Shown: positions 18,769 to 29,058, numbered from the stretch's first letter. The stretch: 64,000 nucleotides of DNA from JBGSTR01 sp963707135 (GCA_963707135.1 CAVPOY010000021.1:30786-94785), one strand, 5' to 3'. Notes: generated by a model from the letters alone, not told the origin. Translations and numbers: made by a program.

Positions 18769-21472
18769 TCAGTGGGCCTCGTCCCAGTTCGCGCCTACGC
18801 CGATATCGACGACTAGCGGGACCGCCAAATCCGCGGCCAGCTCCATCGCGGAGCGGACCCGTCCGGCCGTTTCGTCGACGGCGTCGCCCGCCGCCTCGAG
18901 CACGAGCTCGTCGTGGACCTGCATGATCATCCGCACCGGCGGACGCTCCGATTCGATCCATCGGTCCACGGCGATCATGGCCCGCTTGATGATGTCGGCG
19001 GCCGTGCCCTGCATCGGCGCGTTGATCGCGGTGCGCTCGGCGGCCGCGCGGCGGCCCTGGTTGCTGTGGTCGATGTCGGTCAAATACAGGCGGCGCCCGA
19101 AAAGGGTTTCGACGTAACGATCCTTGCGCGCCTGCTGGCGCGTCCGCTCCATGAAGTCCTTTACCCCGGGGTAGCGGCTGAAGTAGCGGTCCACATACTC
19201 CTGGGCGGCCCCCCGCTCGATCCCCAGCTGGCGCGCGAGCCCGAAGGCGGACATGCCGTAGATCAGACCGAAGTTGATGGCCTTGGCCGAGCGGCGCTGC
19301 TCGCCGGTGACCTGTTCGGGCTCGAGGCCGAGGATCTCCGCCGCGGTCGCCCGATGGACGTCCTGGCCGCCGGCAAAGGCCGCGAGCAACCGCTCGTCCC
19401 CCGAGAGATGGGCCATGATCCGAAGCTCGATCTGCGAGTAGTCGGCGGCAAGTATCCGGTTTCCAGGGTCCGGCACGAAGGCGCGCCGAATGCGCCGGCC
19501 CTCCTCGGTGCGGATGGGGATGTTCTGCAGGTTAGGGTCGCTGGAGGAAAGCCGGCCGGTCGCGGCCACCGCCTGATGATAGGAGGTGTGTACCCGGCCG
19601 GTGTCCGGGTTGACCATCTGGGGCAGCTTGTCGGTGTAGGTCGATCGCAGCTTCGACAGTCCGCGGTGCCGCAGGATCAGGTCGGGCAGGGCGTGTCCGT
19701 CCGCGGCCAGCTGCTCCAGCACCGACTCCGACGTCGAGGGCGCGCCCTTGGGCGTCTTCGCGATCACCGGAAGACCCAGCTCCTCGAAGAAGATCTGACC
19801 GATCTGCTTCGGCGAGCCCATGTTGAAGGCCCGGCCGGCCACGGCGTATGCCTGCTCCTCGAGCTCCCGGACGCGAAGCGCCAGCTCGCGGCTCTGGACC
19901 GCGAGCAGGCCGCCGTCGATGCGCACACCGTTGCGTTCCATCCGCGAAAGGACCGGGATGCAGCGGCACCTCGATCTCCCGGTACAGCCGCGCGAGCGAG
20001 TCCACGTCCTCGAGTCTGGGCCAGAACACCCGGTGCAGCCGCAGCGTGACGTCCGCGTCCTCGGCGGCGTAGTGCCCGGCCTGCTCGAGCGGGATCTGGT
20101 CGAAGGTCAGCTGCCGCGCGCCCTTGCCGGCGATATCCTCGAAGTGGACGGTGTCGTAGTCCAGGTACTTCTTGGCCAGCGAGTCCATGTCGTGCCGAGA
20201 CGCGGTGCTATCGAGCACGTAGCTCTCGAGCATGGTGTCGTGGACGATCCCACGCATCGCGATCGAGTAGCGCGCCAGGACGCTCATGTCGTATTTGAGG
20301 TTCTGTCCGACCTTCGCCCGCTCCGAGTCCTCGAGCAGTGGCCTCAGGCGCTCGAGGACCCGCTCCCTGGGAAGCTGATCCGGGGCGCCGGGATAGGCGT
20401 GCGCCAGCGGAACATAGGCCGCCTCCCCGGGCTCGACGCAGAACGAGAGGCCGACCAACTCGGCCCGCATGTAGTCCAGGTCCGTCGTTTCGGTGTCGAA
20501 CGCGATCAATGGCGCGGACTCCAGACGGGCGATCCAGTCCTCGAGGGCCGCCTCGGTGAGCACCAGGTCGTAATTGGCCTGTCTGGTCCGGTGCGCTGCG
20601 TCCCGAGCGCCAATGGCGCTCTCGCCGAGCGTGGCGAGCAGCCGTTTCGACTCGAGGCGTTCATACCAGCCGCGCAGGGCTTCAGTGTCCGGCTCGGTTG
20701 GTCGCAGCTCGTTCGGAACGAGGTCGAGCGCGACGTCGTGCTTGATCCTGGTCAGCTCCCGGGACAGTGACAGCTGATCGATACTGGCCCGAAGGTTGTC
20801 GCCCACCTTGCCCTTTATCTCAGCGGCGTTCGCGATCAGCCCGTCCAGATCGCCGTACTCCTGGATCCATTTCGCGGCGGTCTTGGGGCCGCAGCCGGGT
20901 ACGCCGGGAATATTGTCGACACTGTCGCCGGTCAGGCTCAGGAAGTCGACCATGCGTTCCGGTGGCACACCGTACTTTTCGATTACCCCTGCGCGATCGA
21001 GCCGGCTGTCGTTCATGGTGTTGACCAACGTCACGTGCTCGTTGACCAGCTGGGCCATGTCTTTGTCGCCTGTGGAGACGAGGGTGTCGATTCCCAGGCG
21101 GGTCGCCTGAGTCGCCAGCGTGCCTATGACGTCGTCCGCCTCGACGCCGGGAATGACCAGAGTGGGCAGGCCCATTGCGCGGACGACTTCCTGCAAGGGC
21201 TCGATCTGGTCCCGCAGGTCATCGGGCATCGGCGGGCGGTTTGCCTTGTAGTCCGGATACAGGTCGTCGCGGAAGGTTCGTCCGGCGGCGTCGAAGACCA
21301 CGGCGATCAGCTCGGGTCTACACTCGTCGATCAGCTTGCGCAGCATGTTGAGCACGCCGACCAGGGCGCCGGTGCCCTCGCCGCGGGAATTCGTCAACTT
21401 GGGCAGGGCGTGGTAGGCGCGAAAAAGATAGCCGGACCCGTCGATCAGGATCAGAGGTGGATTCGCTGCCAT
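18769..21472 (-). CDS. polA: DNA polymerase I (one +1 frameshift)
   Basis: The protein is about 900 residues after removing one base. The N-terminal FEN-like 5'-3' exonuclease domain begins PPLILIDGSGYLFRAYHALP (residues 1-290). The proofreading domain contains FDTETTDLDYM. The polymerase domain contains NLQNIPIRTEEGRRIRRAF, ADYSQIELRIMAHLSGD, SAKAINFGLIYGMSAFG and QVHDELVLEA, all canonical family A motifs. The break is near 19965, where CATCCCGGTCC has one C too many; without it the frame reads VPLHPVLSRMERNGVRID. Length 3n+1 agrees. PolA processes Okazaki fragments and repair gaps, so a real null is unlikely and an insertion error is favoured. Confidence 0.93.
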
Positions 21473-21554
21473 GGGCGGTTCCTTGGCGGTCGGTTGGGGG
21501 TGACGCGGACGGTCCCCGTCGGCGCGAGCCTATCGCGGGTCGATGGTCAACGAC

Positions 21555-22004
21555 TCAATCGTCTTCCAGGCGCAGCGTAATAGGCGGCAGCTCCCGGTAG
21601 AGGATGGTCATGGGCGCGCGGGCGCTGAGCGTCAGGATCCGGGTTCCCGAGGGGTATATCAGGTGATAGGTCTGGTAGAGGTGCAGCTCTTGAGCCTGAT
21701 CCACGAGCTGAAGGATGTCAGCAAGCGGCGGCTCCGGGGTCTCGCCCAGCTCGAATCGCGCGCCGGCCATCTCGACCGCGGTGCGGTGCAGCAGGATGGG
21801 GGGCACGTCCTCCGGCTTGTGGCCGAGGAAGTGGGGATAGAGCGCCCGCTTGATCGCCGGCTCGAGAATCAGACCCACCTGCTCGTCGGTCCGGAGCCAG
21901 CGAAGGTGGCGCCTTTCATCCTCGATCTTCTCGTGCTCCCCAAAGGCCTGGGCCCAGCCCTTGAAGAAGGCCGCGTAGCGCCGAATCAAGCGATCTTTTG
22001 ACAT
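21555..22004 (-). CDS. Conserved hypothetical protein upstream of polA
   Basis: This is a 149-residue cytoplasmic-looking protein with no signal peptide or membrane span. It starts MSKDRLIRRYAAFFKGWAQA and is rich in charged residues, with a mixed alpha/beta pattern (YPHFLGHKPEDVPPILL, LHLYQTYHLIYPSG, RAPMTILYRELPPITL). Coding-like codon use and a clean stop support a real gene. It is 80 bp upstream of polA on the same strand and may be cotranscribed. I do not recognise the family. Confidence 0.6.
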   Translation of the reverse strand: MSKDRLIRRYAAFFKGWAQAFGEHEKIEDERRHLRWLRTDEQVGLILEPAIKRALYPHFLGHKPEDVPPILLHRTAVEMAGARFELGETPEPPLADILQLVDQAQELHLYQTYHLIYPSGTRILTLSARAPMTILYRELPPITLRLEDD

Positions 22005-22240
22005 GGTTCTCGCATGTTTCAGGTCTCCGCGACCGGATGACGATCGGCGTCAGGGCTCAGCCCGGGAACCGGGATTGTACCTGCCCGGACAATTCGGGGC
22101 ATCTTCCCCGGCGGCGCCCTTCGCCGCGTGTCGCCGGCATGGCGTGTACCCTGAAATCAAGAACTAGGCAACAATCCCGGGCTGCTTTCTAGCCTACCAT
22201 CCCCGCGACCGGCCCGTTCAGACCCGATCCCAGCCTTGCG
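22005..22240. other. Divergent intergenic region
   Basis: This region of about 235 bp lies between the polA-side gene (minus) and the seven-repeat protein (plus). No hairpin or clear promoter stands out. Confidence 0.35.
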
Positions 22241-23737
22241 ATGCGATGGTGCTCGATTTTTCCTCCCGCCGCGGCGGTCGCAGTCGCGATCGTCCTGGGC
22301 CTATTCGCTCCGGCTAAGGCTCAGGAACCCGCGGGTGACGCGGAAAAGCCGGTTGCCGACGACCGCTGGTCCGAGGCGCCGCAGCTCGTTGTCACCTCCG
22401 TCGTATTCGACCCTACCACGCGCCGCCTCGCCATTACCGGCATCAACTTCGGTGCCCATCGGCTGCCGACCCTGACGCTTGGTTCTCTCTCGCTCACCCT
22501 GAGCCATTTCGACGACAACTATCTGCTGACCGATCCGTTGCCCCCGGACGTGACGGCGGGGACCCACTTGTTGACGGTTGTGGCCGGGAACGATCGATCG
22601 CGCTTCGACGTTTTCAGCGTGACGATCGGCGGCGACGGTGCGACCGATCGCGACGGCGCCTATGCGGCGCCGCAATCGAACCGCATCACCTCGGTGGACC
22701 GGGGGGGCGACGTGGGCTGGGACACCTCCATCGCGATTGGGGCCGACGGACTACCGCTGGTCCTCTACCTCGACTACAGCAACAGGGACCTGAAGCTCGC
22801 CCGTTGCCTGGACCCCGCCTGCTCCAGGGCGAATTTCAAGCGGATCGACACCGAGGGGGACGTGGGCTGGTCCAGCGCGCTGGCGATCGGGGTGGACGGC
22901 CTGCCGGTCATGAGCTATTTCGATAACAGCAACCGGACCCTCAAGGTTGCGCGCTGTCTGGATCCCGACTGCGACGCCTCCGAGTCGCGCCACATCGACA
23001 CCGCGGGTCAGGTCGGTCAGCACACCGCGCTGATTATTGGGCTCGACGGGCTGCCCGTGGTGAGCTACTACGACAGGTCGCGTGGGGACCTCAAGGTCGC
23101 CCATTGCCAGGATCCGGAGTGTACCCAGCCAGTCGTATCCGCGGTTGATCGCGGCGGCAATGTCGGTTGGTACACGGGAATGGCCCTGGGTTCCGACGGC
23201 AACCCGATCATCAGCTATTTCGACAGCTCCCGCCGGGACCTGAAGGTGGCCCATTGCGACAACCCGTCCTGCTCATCCGCATTGGTTTCGGTGCTCGACA
23301 CCGGAGGGGTCGGGCTGGGTACGGATATAGCCGTCCCCGCCGACGGGCTTGCGATTGTCGTCTACTGGGATTTTTTCAATGATGACCTTAAGCTGGCACG
23401 CTGCCGCAATGCGGAATGCACCGATGCCGACATCGCGGTAATTGACCGGGACGGCTCGGTCGGCTCCAATGCGGCCATGGCCCTTGGTCGCGACGGCAAT
23501 CCCGTCATCAGCTATCACGACCACACCAACAGCAACCTCAAGGTCGCCCGTTGCGCCGATCGCGCGTGCACCGGTGTTCGGATCAGTACGCCGGACGCGG
23601 CGGGATCCGTAGGCTGGCACACGGATATCGCGATTGGGCCGGACGACCGTCCGATCATTAGCTATTACGACGAGACAAACGGCGACCTCAAGGTCCTTAA
23701 ATGCGGTGACTCCTACTGCAGCACCGTCTCGGAATAG
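22241..23737 (+). CDS. Secreted IPT/TIG plus seven-repeat, probable beta-propeller protein
   Basis: The 498-residue product starts with a signal peptide (MRWCSIFPPAAAVAVAIVLG... cut near AKAQ). Residues about 47-135 look like an IPT/TIG immunoglobulin-like domain (TSVVFDPTTRRLAITGINFG ... LPPDVTAGTHLLTVV). From about 150 onward there are seven repeats of some 46 residues with the pattern VGWxTxIAIGxDGLPVISYYD, NxDLKVARC, a second Cys, and a variable link. Each complete repeat has a Cys pair. Seven repeats suit a seven-bladed propeller with one disulphide per blade. The function is unknown; a secreted binding or surface protein is likely. Confidence 0.75.
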   Translation: MRWCSIFPPAAAVAVAIVLGLFAPAKAQEPAGDAEKPVADDRWSEAPQLVVTSVVFDPTTRRLAITGINFGAHRLPTLTLGSLSLTLSHFDDNYLLTDPLPPDVTAGTHLLTVVAGNDRSRFDVFSVTIGGDGATDRDGAYAAPQSNRITSVDRGGDVGWDTSIAIGADGLPLVLYLDYSNRDLKLARCLDPACSRANFKRIDTEGDVGWSSALAIGVDGLPVMSYFDNSNRTLKVARCLDPDCDASESRHIDTAGQVGQHTALIIGLDGLPVVSYYDRSRGDLKVAHCQDPECTQPVVSAVDRGGNVGWYTGMALGSDGNPIISYFDSSRRDLKVAHCDNPSCSSALVSVLDTGGVGLGTDIAVPADGLAIVVYWDFFNDDLKLARCRNAECTDADIAVIDRDGSVGSNAAMALGRDGNPVISYHDHTNSNLKVARCADRACTGVRISTPDAAGSVGWHTDIAIGPDDRPIISYYDETNGDLKVLKCGDSYCSTVSE

Positions 23738-23765
23738 TCGCCGGGTCAGCCGTTCCTAAGGCGCT

Positions 23766-23838
23766 GATTATTGGTCATCCTGGCCGAAATCGGCGTCACA
23801 TCATGTGCCGCGGGAAACGCCGAATTGATCATTTCCCT
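23766..23838. repeat. Dispersed intergenic repeat, copy A
   Basis: The segment GATTATTGGTCATCCTGGCC... through TGATCATTTCCCTAA closely matches 48495-48573, including a 17-base identical core ATGTGCCGCGGGAAACG (23803-23819). The two copies share order and spacing over about 75 bp. An origin from the ends of an IS21-like element is possible but not proven. Confidence 0.6.
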
Positions 23839-23910
23839 AAGCGCGCCAATCATCCTCGGTTTAGTCACCCGGGGTTGCAGAGACCCTGACACCCGAGGGT
23901 AGGAACGGGA

Positions 23911-24948
23911 ATGCTCACGACCGCGCTCGCCCCATTCGGCAACATGAAGCCTGGCAAACCGCTGCCCTTCTTTCATCCGACTCGAGTCGTGTTCGTCGAC
24001 GACGACCGGGCGTTTCTCAATCTGCTGCCGCTCCGGCTGCCCGCCAGCCTGCCCTTCCTGCGGTTCGACTCGCCCCGTGAGCTCTTGGGAGAGCTCGAGA
24101 AAGGGCGGCTTCAGGGGGCGCTGGACCTCGACTGGTGGGACGCCTACGCGTCTGAGGGCCTCGACCAGGGAACGGAGCAGGTGGTCGCGTTCGACCGGTC
24201 CATGATTTTTCTACGCGTGTTCAATCGCGCGCGCTTTGGGCTTATCAGCGTCCTGGTCGTGGATTACCAGATGCCGGAGATGTCCGGTCTGGACCTATGC
24301 CGCAGGCTCGCGCACTTGCCCTTCAAAAAAATCCTACTGACCGGGCAGGCGGACGCCTCCCTGGCGGTCGACGCGTTCAACGAGGGGCTGATCGACATGT
24401 ATCTGCCGAAGCTCCACCCGGACCTGGACAGGGAGCTAAACCTGGCGATTCAGCGCCTCCAGTACGCGTACCTGGAGCAGGCGACCGGCCTTATCACGAC
24501 CGTGCTGAGCGCGGTCGACCCGACGCTCTGGGGGGATCCGGCTTTCCCTCGGTTCCTCCATCAGATCTGTGAGGACCGCGGAATCGTCGAGTACTACGCG
24601 ATCGACGAGCCCAAGGGCTACCTGCTGGTGGATCCAGAGGGGAGGGCTGAGCTGCTGCTGCTCTACGACAACGACGAGCTGGATGCACAGGCCGCCGCGG
24701 CAGTGGCCTCGAGGGCACCCGTGGCGATCGTCCGGAAGGTCCAGGGGAGGAGCGACGCGCTGCATTTTCCGAATGACGATCCCGCTCGGGTGCTGTCGCC
24801 CGATCAGTGGTGGGCGGCCTGTGTACCGCTGCACTCGGTTCCAGGCCGGGACGACCGTTATTACGCCCTGGTAGACCAGTCGGAGTCGTTTCTCGTGGGC
24901 CCGGATACCGTTCTCGGTCTTGCTCGATACCTGGACTATCGGGGCTGA
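23911..24948 (+). CDS. Response regulator with inserted segment and unknown C-terminal domain
   Basis: The 345-residue protein has a receiver-like fold: acidic cluster VFVDDDRAF (D30-D32), phosphoacceptor in VVDYQMPEMSG (D118), ILLTGQADAS (Thr) and YLPKLHPD (Lys). In normal receivers the acidic pair and phosphoacceptor are about 45 residues apart. Here they are about 87 apart because a segment of roughly 40 residues (about 65-105, Trp/Asp-rich) is inserted. The C-terminal 170 residues have no recognised DNA-binding or enzymatic motif. An AGGAACGGGA ribosome-binding site supports the ATG at 23911. No histidine kinase gene is adjacent, so it is an orphan regulator. Confidence 0.75.
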   Translation: MLTTALAPFGNMKPGKPLPFFHPTRVVFVDDDRAFLNLLPLRLPASLPFLRFDSPRELLGELEKGRLQGALDLDWWDAYASEGLDQGTEQVVAFDRSMIFLRVFNRARFGLISVLVVDYQMPEMSGLDLCRRLAHLPFKKILLTGQADASLAVDAFNEGLIDMYLPKLHPDLDRELNLAIQRLQYAYLEQATGLITTVLSAVDPTLWGDPAFPRFLHQICEDRGIVEYYAIDEPKGYLLVDPEGRAELLLLYDNDELDAQAAAAVASRAPVAIVRKVQGRSDALHFPNDDPARVLSPDQWWAACVPLHSVPGRDDRYYALVDQSESFLVGPDTVLGLARYLDYRG

Positions 24949-25051
24949 TAGGCGGAGTTCGCCGCCGAATGGCGGCAGAGGTTCCTTGCCGCCGGGTCTC
25001 GTTGGGATCGTCAGGTGATTCTGAGCTTCTGGACGGGCCCAAAAAACAAAA

Positions 25052-25080
25052 GGCCGCTCCGAAAGGGTGTGGGAGCGGCC
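25052..25080 (-). terminator. Rho-independent terminator of metF/ahcY
   Basis: GGCCGCTCC (25052-25060) pairs with GGAGCGGCC (25072-25080) over an 11-base loop. On the minus strand the stem is followed by TTTTGTTTTTT. It sits about 100 bp after the metF stop. Confidence 0.88.
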
Positions 25081-25180
25081 CGTACAAGGAGGAGTGGATG
25101 GTTCCGGGGACATAGGCTACCGGTCCGGCCATCCCATGTACTTGCGAATTCTCAATCGGGGCGAAACCGAGTGCGCTCGT

Positions 25181-26054
25181 TCAGTTCCATACTGGGTAGC
25201 GTTCGGTTTCGTCCCGGTTCAGGCCGAGCTCGCCGCAGAGCCGGAGTGTCGGTCCAGACTGGTTCATGGTGTAGAAGTGCAGTCCCGGCGCGCCCCCTTC
25301 GATCAACCGCCGGCACAGCCCTAGCACCACCTCGTGGCCAAATTCCCTCAGGCTCTCGATGTCGTCGCCGAATCCCTCCAGGCGACGCCGGACCCAGCGC
25401 GGAATCTCGGCACCGCAGGAATCCGAGAAGCGCGCGAGCTGGGTGTAGTTGGTGATGGGCATGATGCCCGGGACGATCGGCAGTCCGATGCCGTGGGCAC
25501 GGCAATTGTCGACGAAACCGAAGTAGGCGTCGCCATTATAGAAATACTGGGTGATCGCCCGATTGGCCCCGGCGTCGACCTTTCGCCTGAAGTTTTCCAG
25601 GTCTTTCGCCGGATTCGCGGCCTGGGGGTGGTACTCGGGGTAGGCGGCGACCTCGATGTGGAAGAGCGGGCCGAATTCGGCGCGCACAAATTCCACCAGC
25701 TCATTGGCGTATCGGAAGTCACCTCCCGGGCCGGCGCCCATCCCGGAAGGGAGGTCCCCGCGCAGGGCGACGAGTCGGTGGATGCCCTGCTCGCGATACT
25801 GTTCGAGGATGGTTCGCACCTCACGGCGGCTCGAGCCGATGCACGCGAGGTGCGGTGCTGTCTCGATTTTCTGGCTCCTGAGCCAGGACACCGTCTCGAA
25901 GGTACGCTCGCGCGTCGACCCTCCCGCGCCATAGGTGACCGAGAAGTACTCCGGACCCAATGCGCGGAGCTTGACGACCGCGGCCTGCAGATTGACGCAT
26001 CCCCTGCGGGGTCTTCGGTGGAAACAGCTCGAAGCTGAGACTCAGATCCGTCAC
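25181..26054 (-). CDS. metF: 5,10-methylenetetrahydrofolate reductase (one +1 frameshift)
   Basis: MetF uses reduced flavin to make 5-methyl-tetrahydrofolate for methionine synthesis. The N-terminus MTDLSLSFELFPPKTPQG holds the conserved catalytic-Glu region (SFE.FPPK). The rest, in the next frame, has EYFSVTYGAGGSTRERT, HLACIGSSRREV, LVALRGDLP, NFRRKVDAGANRAITQYFYN and PIVPGIMPI, all family hallmarks. The shift lies near 25995 between TPQG and VNLQAAVVKLRALGPEY. The length is 3n+1, consistent with one inserted base and a product of about 290 residues. It follows ahcY by 90 bp and probably shares its transcript and riboswitch. Confidence 0.92.
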
Positions 26055-26144
26055 GACTGGCCCCTCCTGCCGTGAATTGAGATCGGGCGTCCCATGGTGC
26101 GCCGAGATCGCTCGGCGGCGCTCACCGGTCGCCCGACGGACGGG

Positions 26145-27552
26145 TCAGTAGCGGTAGTAGTCCGGCTTGTAGGGACCCTCCACCGGCACGCCGATATAGC
26201 CGGCTTGAGCCGCCGAGAGTGTCGTCAGCTGGGCGCCGATCTTGGACAGGTGCAGCCGCGCGACTTCTTCGTCCAGTTTCTTCGGCAGCACGTAGACGCC
26301 GATCGGGTAGTGCTCGGTGTGGGCAAAGATCTCGATCTGGGCCAAGCACCTGGTTGGTGAAGCTGTTGGACATCACGAAGCTCGGATGGCCGGTCGCGCA
26401 GCCGAGGTTCACCAGGCGGCCCTTGGCGAGCAGGATGATGCGCTTGCCGTCGGGAAAGATCACATGGTCCACCTGGGGCTTGATCTCGTCCCATTCATAC
26501 GTCTCGATCCCGGCGACGTCGATCTCGTTGTCGAAATGACCGATGTTGCAGACGATGGCCTGGTCCTTCATCGCGGCCATGTGGTCGCGCGTGATGATGT
26601 CCAGGTTGCCGGTAGCGGTGACGAAGATGTCGGCCAGCGGGGCGGCCTCGTCCATGGTCACCACCTTGAAACCCTCCATCGCGGCCTGCAGGGCGCAGAT
26701 GGGATCGATCTCCGAGACCCAGACGATGGCCCCCAGGCCTCGCAGGGACTGGGCGCAGCCCTTGCCCACATCGCCATAGCCACAGACCATGGCGACCTTG
26801 CCGGCGATCATGACGTCGGTCGCGCGCTTGATGCCGTCCACCAGGGACTCCCGGCAGCCGTAGAGGTTGTCGAACTTGGATTTGGTGACCGAGTCGTTGA
26901 CGTTCATCGCCGGGAATAGCAGGGTGCCTGCCTTGGCCATCTCATAGAGCCGGTGGACGCCGGTGGTGGTCTCCTCGGTGACGCCCTTGATGCCTTCCGC
27001 TATTCCGTGCCAATGCCGGTCGTTACGCTCGAAGGTGCGGCCGAGCACGCCGAGAACGGCGCGCCACTCCTCGTTCGCGTCGGCCCCGGGGGCGGGTACG
27101 GCGCCGGCCTTCTCGTACTCGACGCCCTTGTGCACCAGCAGCGTCGCATCCCCGCCATCGTCCAGGATCATGTTGGGACCGCCGCCGTCGGGCCAGTTGA
27201 GCACCTGCTCGGTGCACCACCAGTACTCCTCCAGGGTCTCGCCCTTCCAGGCGTAGACGGGGATTCCGCGGGCGGCGATGGCGGCGGCGGCGTGGTCCTG
27301 GGTCGAGAAGATATTGCACGAGCACCAGCGCACCTGGGCGCCGAGCTCGACCAGGGTCTCGATCAGCACCGCGGTCTGGATGGTCATGTGCAGACTGCCG
27401 GTGACGCGAGCGCCGGCCAGTGGTTTCTCAGTACCGTACTTCTCGCGCAGGGCCATTAGACCGGGCATCTCGGTCTCGGCGATGGCGATTTCTTTACGGC
27501 CCCAATCGGCCAGCGAGATGTCGGCGACCTTGTAGTCGGTGGGCTCACTCAT
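26145..27552 (-). CDS. ahcY: S-adenosylhomocysteine hydrolase (one +1 frameshift)
   Basis: AhcY reversibly splits S-adenosylhomocysteine into adenosine and homocysteine, using bound NAD. The start MSEPTDYKVADISLADWGRK follows an AGGAGCTGATAACC leader with a good ribosome-binding site. Landmarks include RVTGSLHMTIQTAVLIETL, WCSCNIFSTQDHAAAAI, DGGDATLL, NVNDSVTKSKFDN, the Rossmann motif VCGYGDVGKGCA and HPSFVMSNSFTNQVL. The last 66 residues (IEIFAHTEHYPIGVYVLPKK ... KPDYYRY) are one frame over because of an extra T near 26346 (GTGCTTGGCC). The length is 3n+1, giving 468 residues, normal for proteobacterial AhcY including the KPDYYRY end. Confidence 0.95.
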
Positions 27553-27580
27553 GGTTATCAGCTCCTGATGAAACATTGAG

Positions 27581-27700
27581 TGAGCGCCGTTTGAAGAACG
27601 GAAGATCCGCCGAGCCTGGCCCCGCTAGTACCGGCCGTTTTATTTGCCGTCGCTCGGGACGGCCGGCCGATTCAGTTGCGGGGTTGCAGCGCTCCTCGAC
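27581..27700 (-). ncRNA. S-adenosylhomocysteine (SAH) riboswitch
   Basis: On the minus strand, CGAGGAGCGCTGCAACC (27698-27682), GGCCAGGCTCGGCGG (27621-27607) and AACGGCGCTCA (27591-27581) occur in that order. These are the conserved blocks of the SAH riboswitch. The first and second can pair through CGAG/CTCG to close the core stem, and GAGCGC can pair with the terminal GCGCTC as the known pseudoknot. A variable GC-rich hairpin lies between. The element ends about 28 bases before the ahcY start. SAH riboswitches activate recycling genes when SAH builds up, so it should control ahcY and probably metF. Confidence 0.92.
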
Positions 27701-27797
27701 GGAGGATGAGTAAAGTAAGGACTGCGGTTGCCGGCTTCCAGCCTCCAGCTCTCAGCATCTCGCGCGCAGATACCCCCGGACTTGAGCTCGCTGGCGG

Positions 27798-28967
27798 CTA
27801 TAGGCCCGCCGCGTCACGCAGGGCTTCTGCCTTGTCCGTGCGCTCCCAGGTGAACTCCGGCTCCTCGCGCCCAAAGTGGCCATAAGCGGCGGTCTTGCGG
27901 TAGATCGGCCGGATCAGATCGAGCATCTGGATGATGCCGTAGGGCCGTAAATCGAAATGGTCCCGCACCAGGGTCGCGATGCGGTCTTCCGGCACCTTGG
28001 CCGTTCCGAAGGTCTCGATCGAGATCGACGTCGGCTCCGCCACGCCGATGGCGTACGAGACCTGGATTTCACAGCGGTCCGCCAGGCCCGCGGCGACGAT
28101 GTTCTTGGCCACGTAACGTCCGGCATAGGCCGCCGAGCGGTCCACCTTCGACGGGTCCTTGCCGGAGAAGGCCCCGCCGCCGTGGCGGGCCATACCGCCA
28201 TAGGTGTCGACGATGATCTTGCGTCCGGTCAGACCGCAGTCGCCGACCGGGCCTCCAATCACGAAGCTGCCCGTCGGGTTGATGTGGAACCGCGTCCCGG
28301 CATGGAGCCAGGCCTCGGGTACCACCGGCAAGATGATGTTCTCCATCACCGCCTCGTAAAGGTGGCGGTAGTCGACGTCCGGGTCGTGCTGGGTGGAGAG
28401 CACGATGGCATCGGCCGCGACCACCTTGCCGTCGACGTAGCGCAGGGTCACCTGGCTCTTCGCGTCCGGGCGTAGCCAGGGCAGGACGTGCGACTTGCGC
28501 ATCTCCGCCTGCCGCTGGACCAGCCTGTGGGCGTAGGTGATCGGGGCCGGCATCAGCACGTCGGTCTCGTTGGTCGCGTAGCCGAACATGAGGCCCTGGT
28601 CCCCCGCCCCCTGCTGTTCTGGGCTATCCCGGTCGACACCCATCCGGATGTCGCCGGACTGCTTTCCGATCAACGACATGACTGCACAGGTGGAGCCGTC
28701 AAAGCCGACATTGGAGCTCGTGTAGCCAATGTCGCAGACGACGCCCCGGACCAGATCGTCCAGGTCGATCCAGGCATTGGTCGTGATCTCGCCCCCGATG
28801 ATGACGGCGCCGGTCTTGACCATGGTCTCGCAGGCTACGCGAGCGAGCTCCGGGCTGGGGTCGTTCTCCAGGATCGCATCGAGCATCGCGTCCGAAATCT
28901 GGTCGGCGACTTTATCGGGATGCCCTTCGGAGACGGACTCCGAGGTGAACAAGTATTCGCTTTGCAT
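27798..28967 (-). CDS. metK: S-adenosylmethionine synthetase
   Basis: The 389-residue enzyme makes SAM from methionine and ATP. It starts MQSEYLFTSESVSEGHPDK (ATP-binding His in GHPDK) and has GEITTNAWIDL, GAGDQGLMFGYA (the signature with methionine-site residues), the P-loop-like GGAFSGKDPSKVDRSAA and VSYAIGVAEPTSI. The length is typical of bacterial MetK. It is followed by the SAH riboswitch and ahcY on the same strand, a group covering the activated-methyl cycle. A good sigma-70 promoter lies upstream at 29031-29058. Confidence 0.96.
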   Translation of the reverse strand: MQSEYLFTSESVSEGHPDKVADQISDAMLDAILENDPSPELARVACETMVKTGAVIIGGEITTNAWIDLDDLVRGVVCDIGYTSSNVGFDGSTCAVMSLIGKQSGDIRMGVDRDSPEQQGAGDQGLMFGYATNETDVLMPAPITYAHRLVQRQAEMRKSHVLPWLRPDAKSQVTLRYVDGKVVAADAIVLSTQHDPDVDYRHLYEAVMENIILPVVPEAWLHAGTRFHINPTGSFVIGGPVGDCGLTGRKIIVDTYGGMARHGGGAFSGKDPSKVDRSAAYAGRYVAKNIVAAGLADRCEIQVSYAIGVAEPTSISIETFGTAKVPEDRIATLVRDHFDLRPYGIIQMLDLIRPIYRKTAAYGHFGREEPEFTWERTDKAEALRDAAGL

Positions 28968-29030
28968 GGATACGAAAGGGCTATCAGCAGTTTGACGGGT
29001 GCGCGGACGCGCATCCAGCGAAAGCGGAGC

Positions 29031-29058
29031 ATTGTAGTAAGGTTTCGGCTCGCGTCAA
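29031..29058 (-). promoter_or_regulatory. Sigma-70 promoter of metK
   Basis: On the minus strand, TTGACG (29058-29053) and TACAAT (29036-29031) are separated by 16 bp. The -10 element lies about 65 bases upstream of the metK ATG. Confidence 0.7.
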
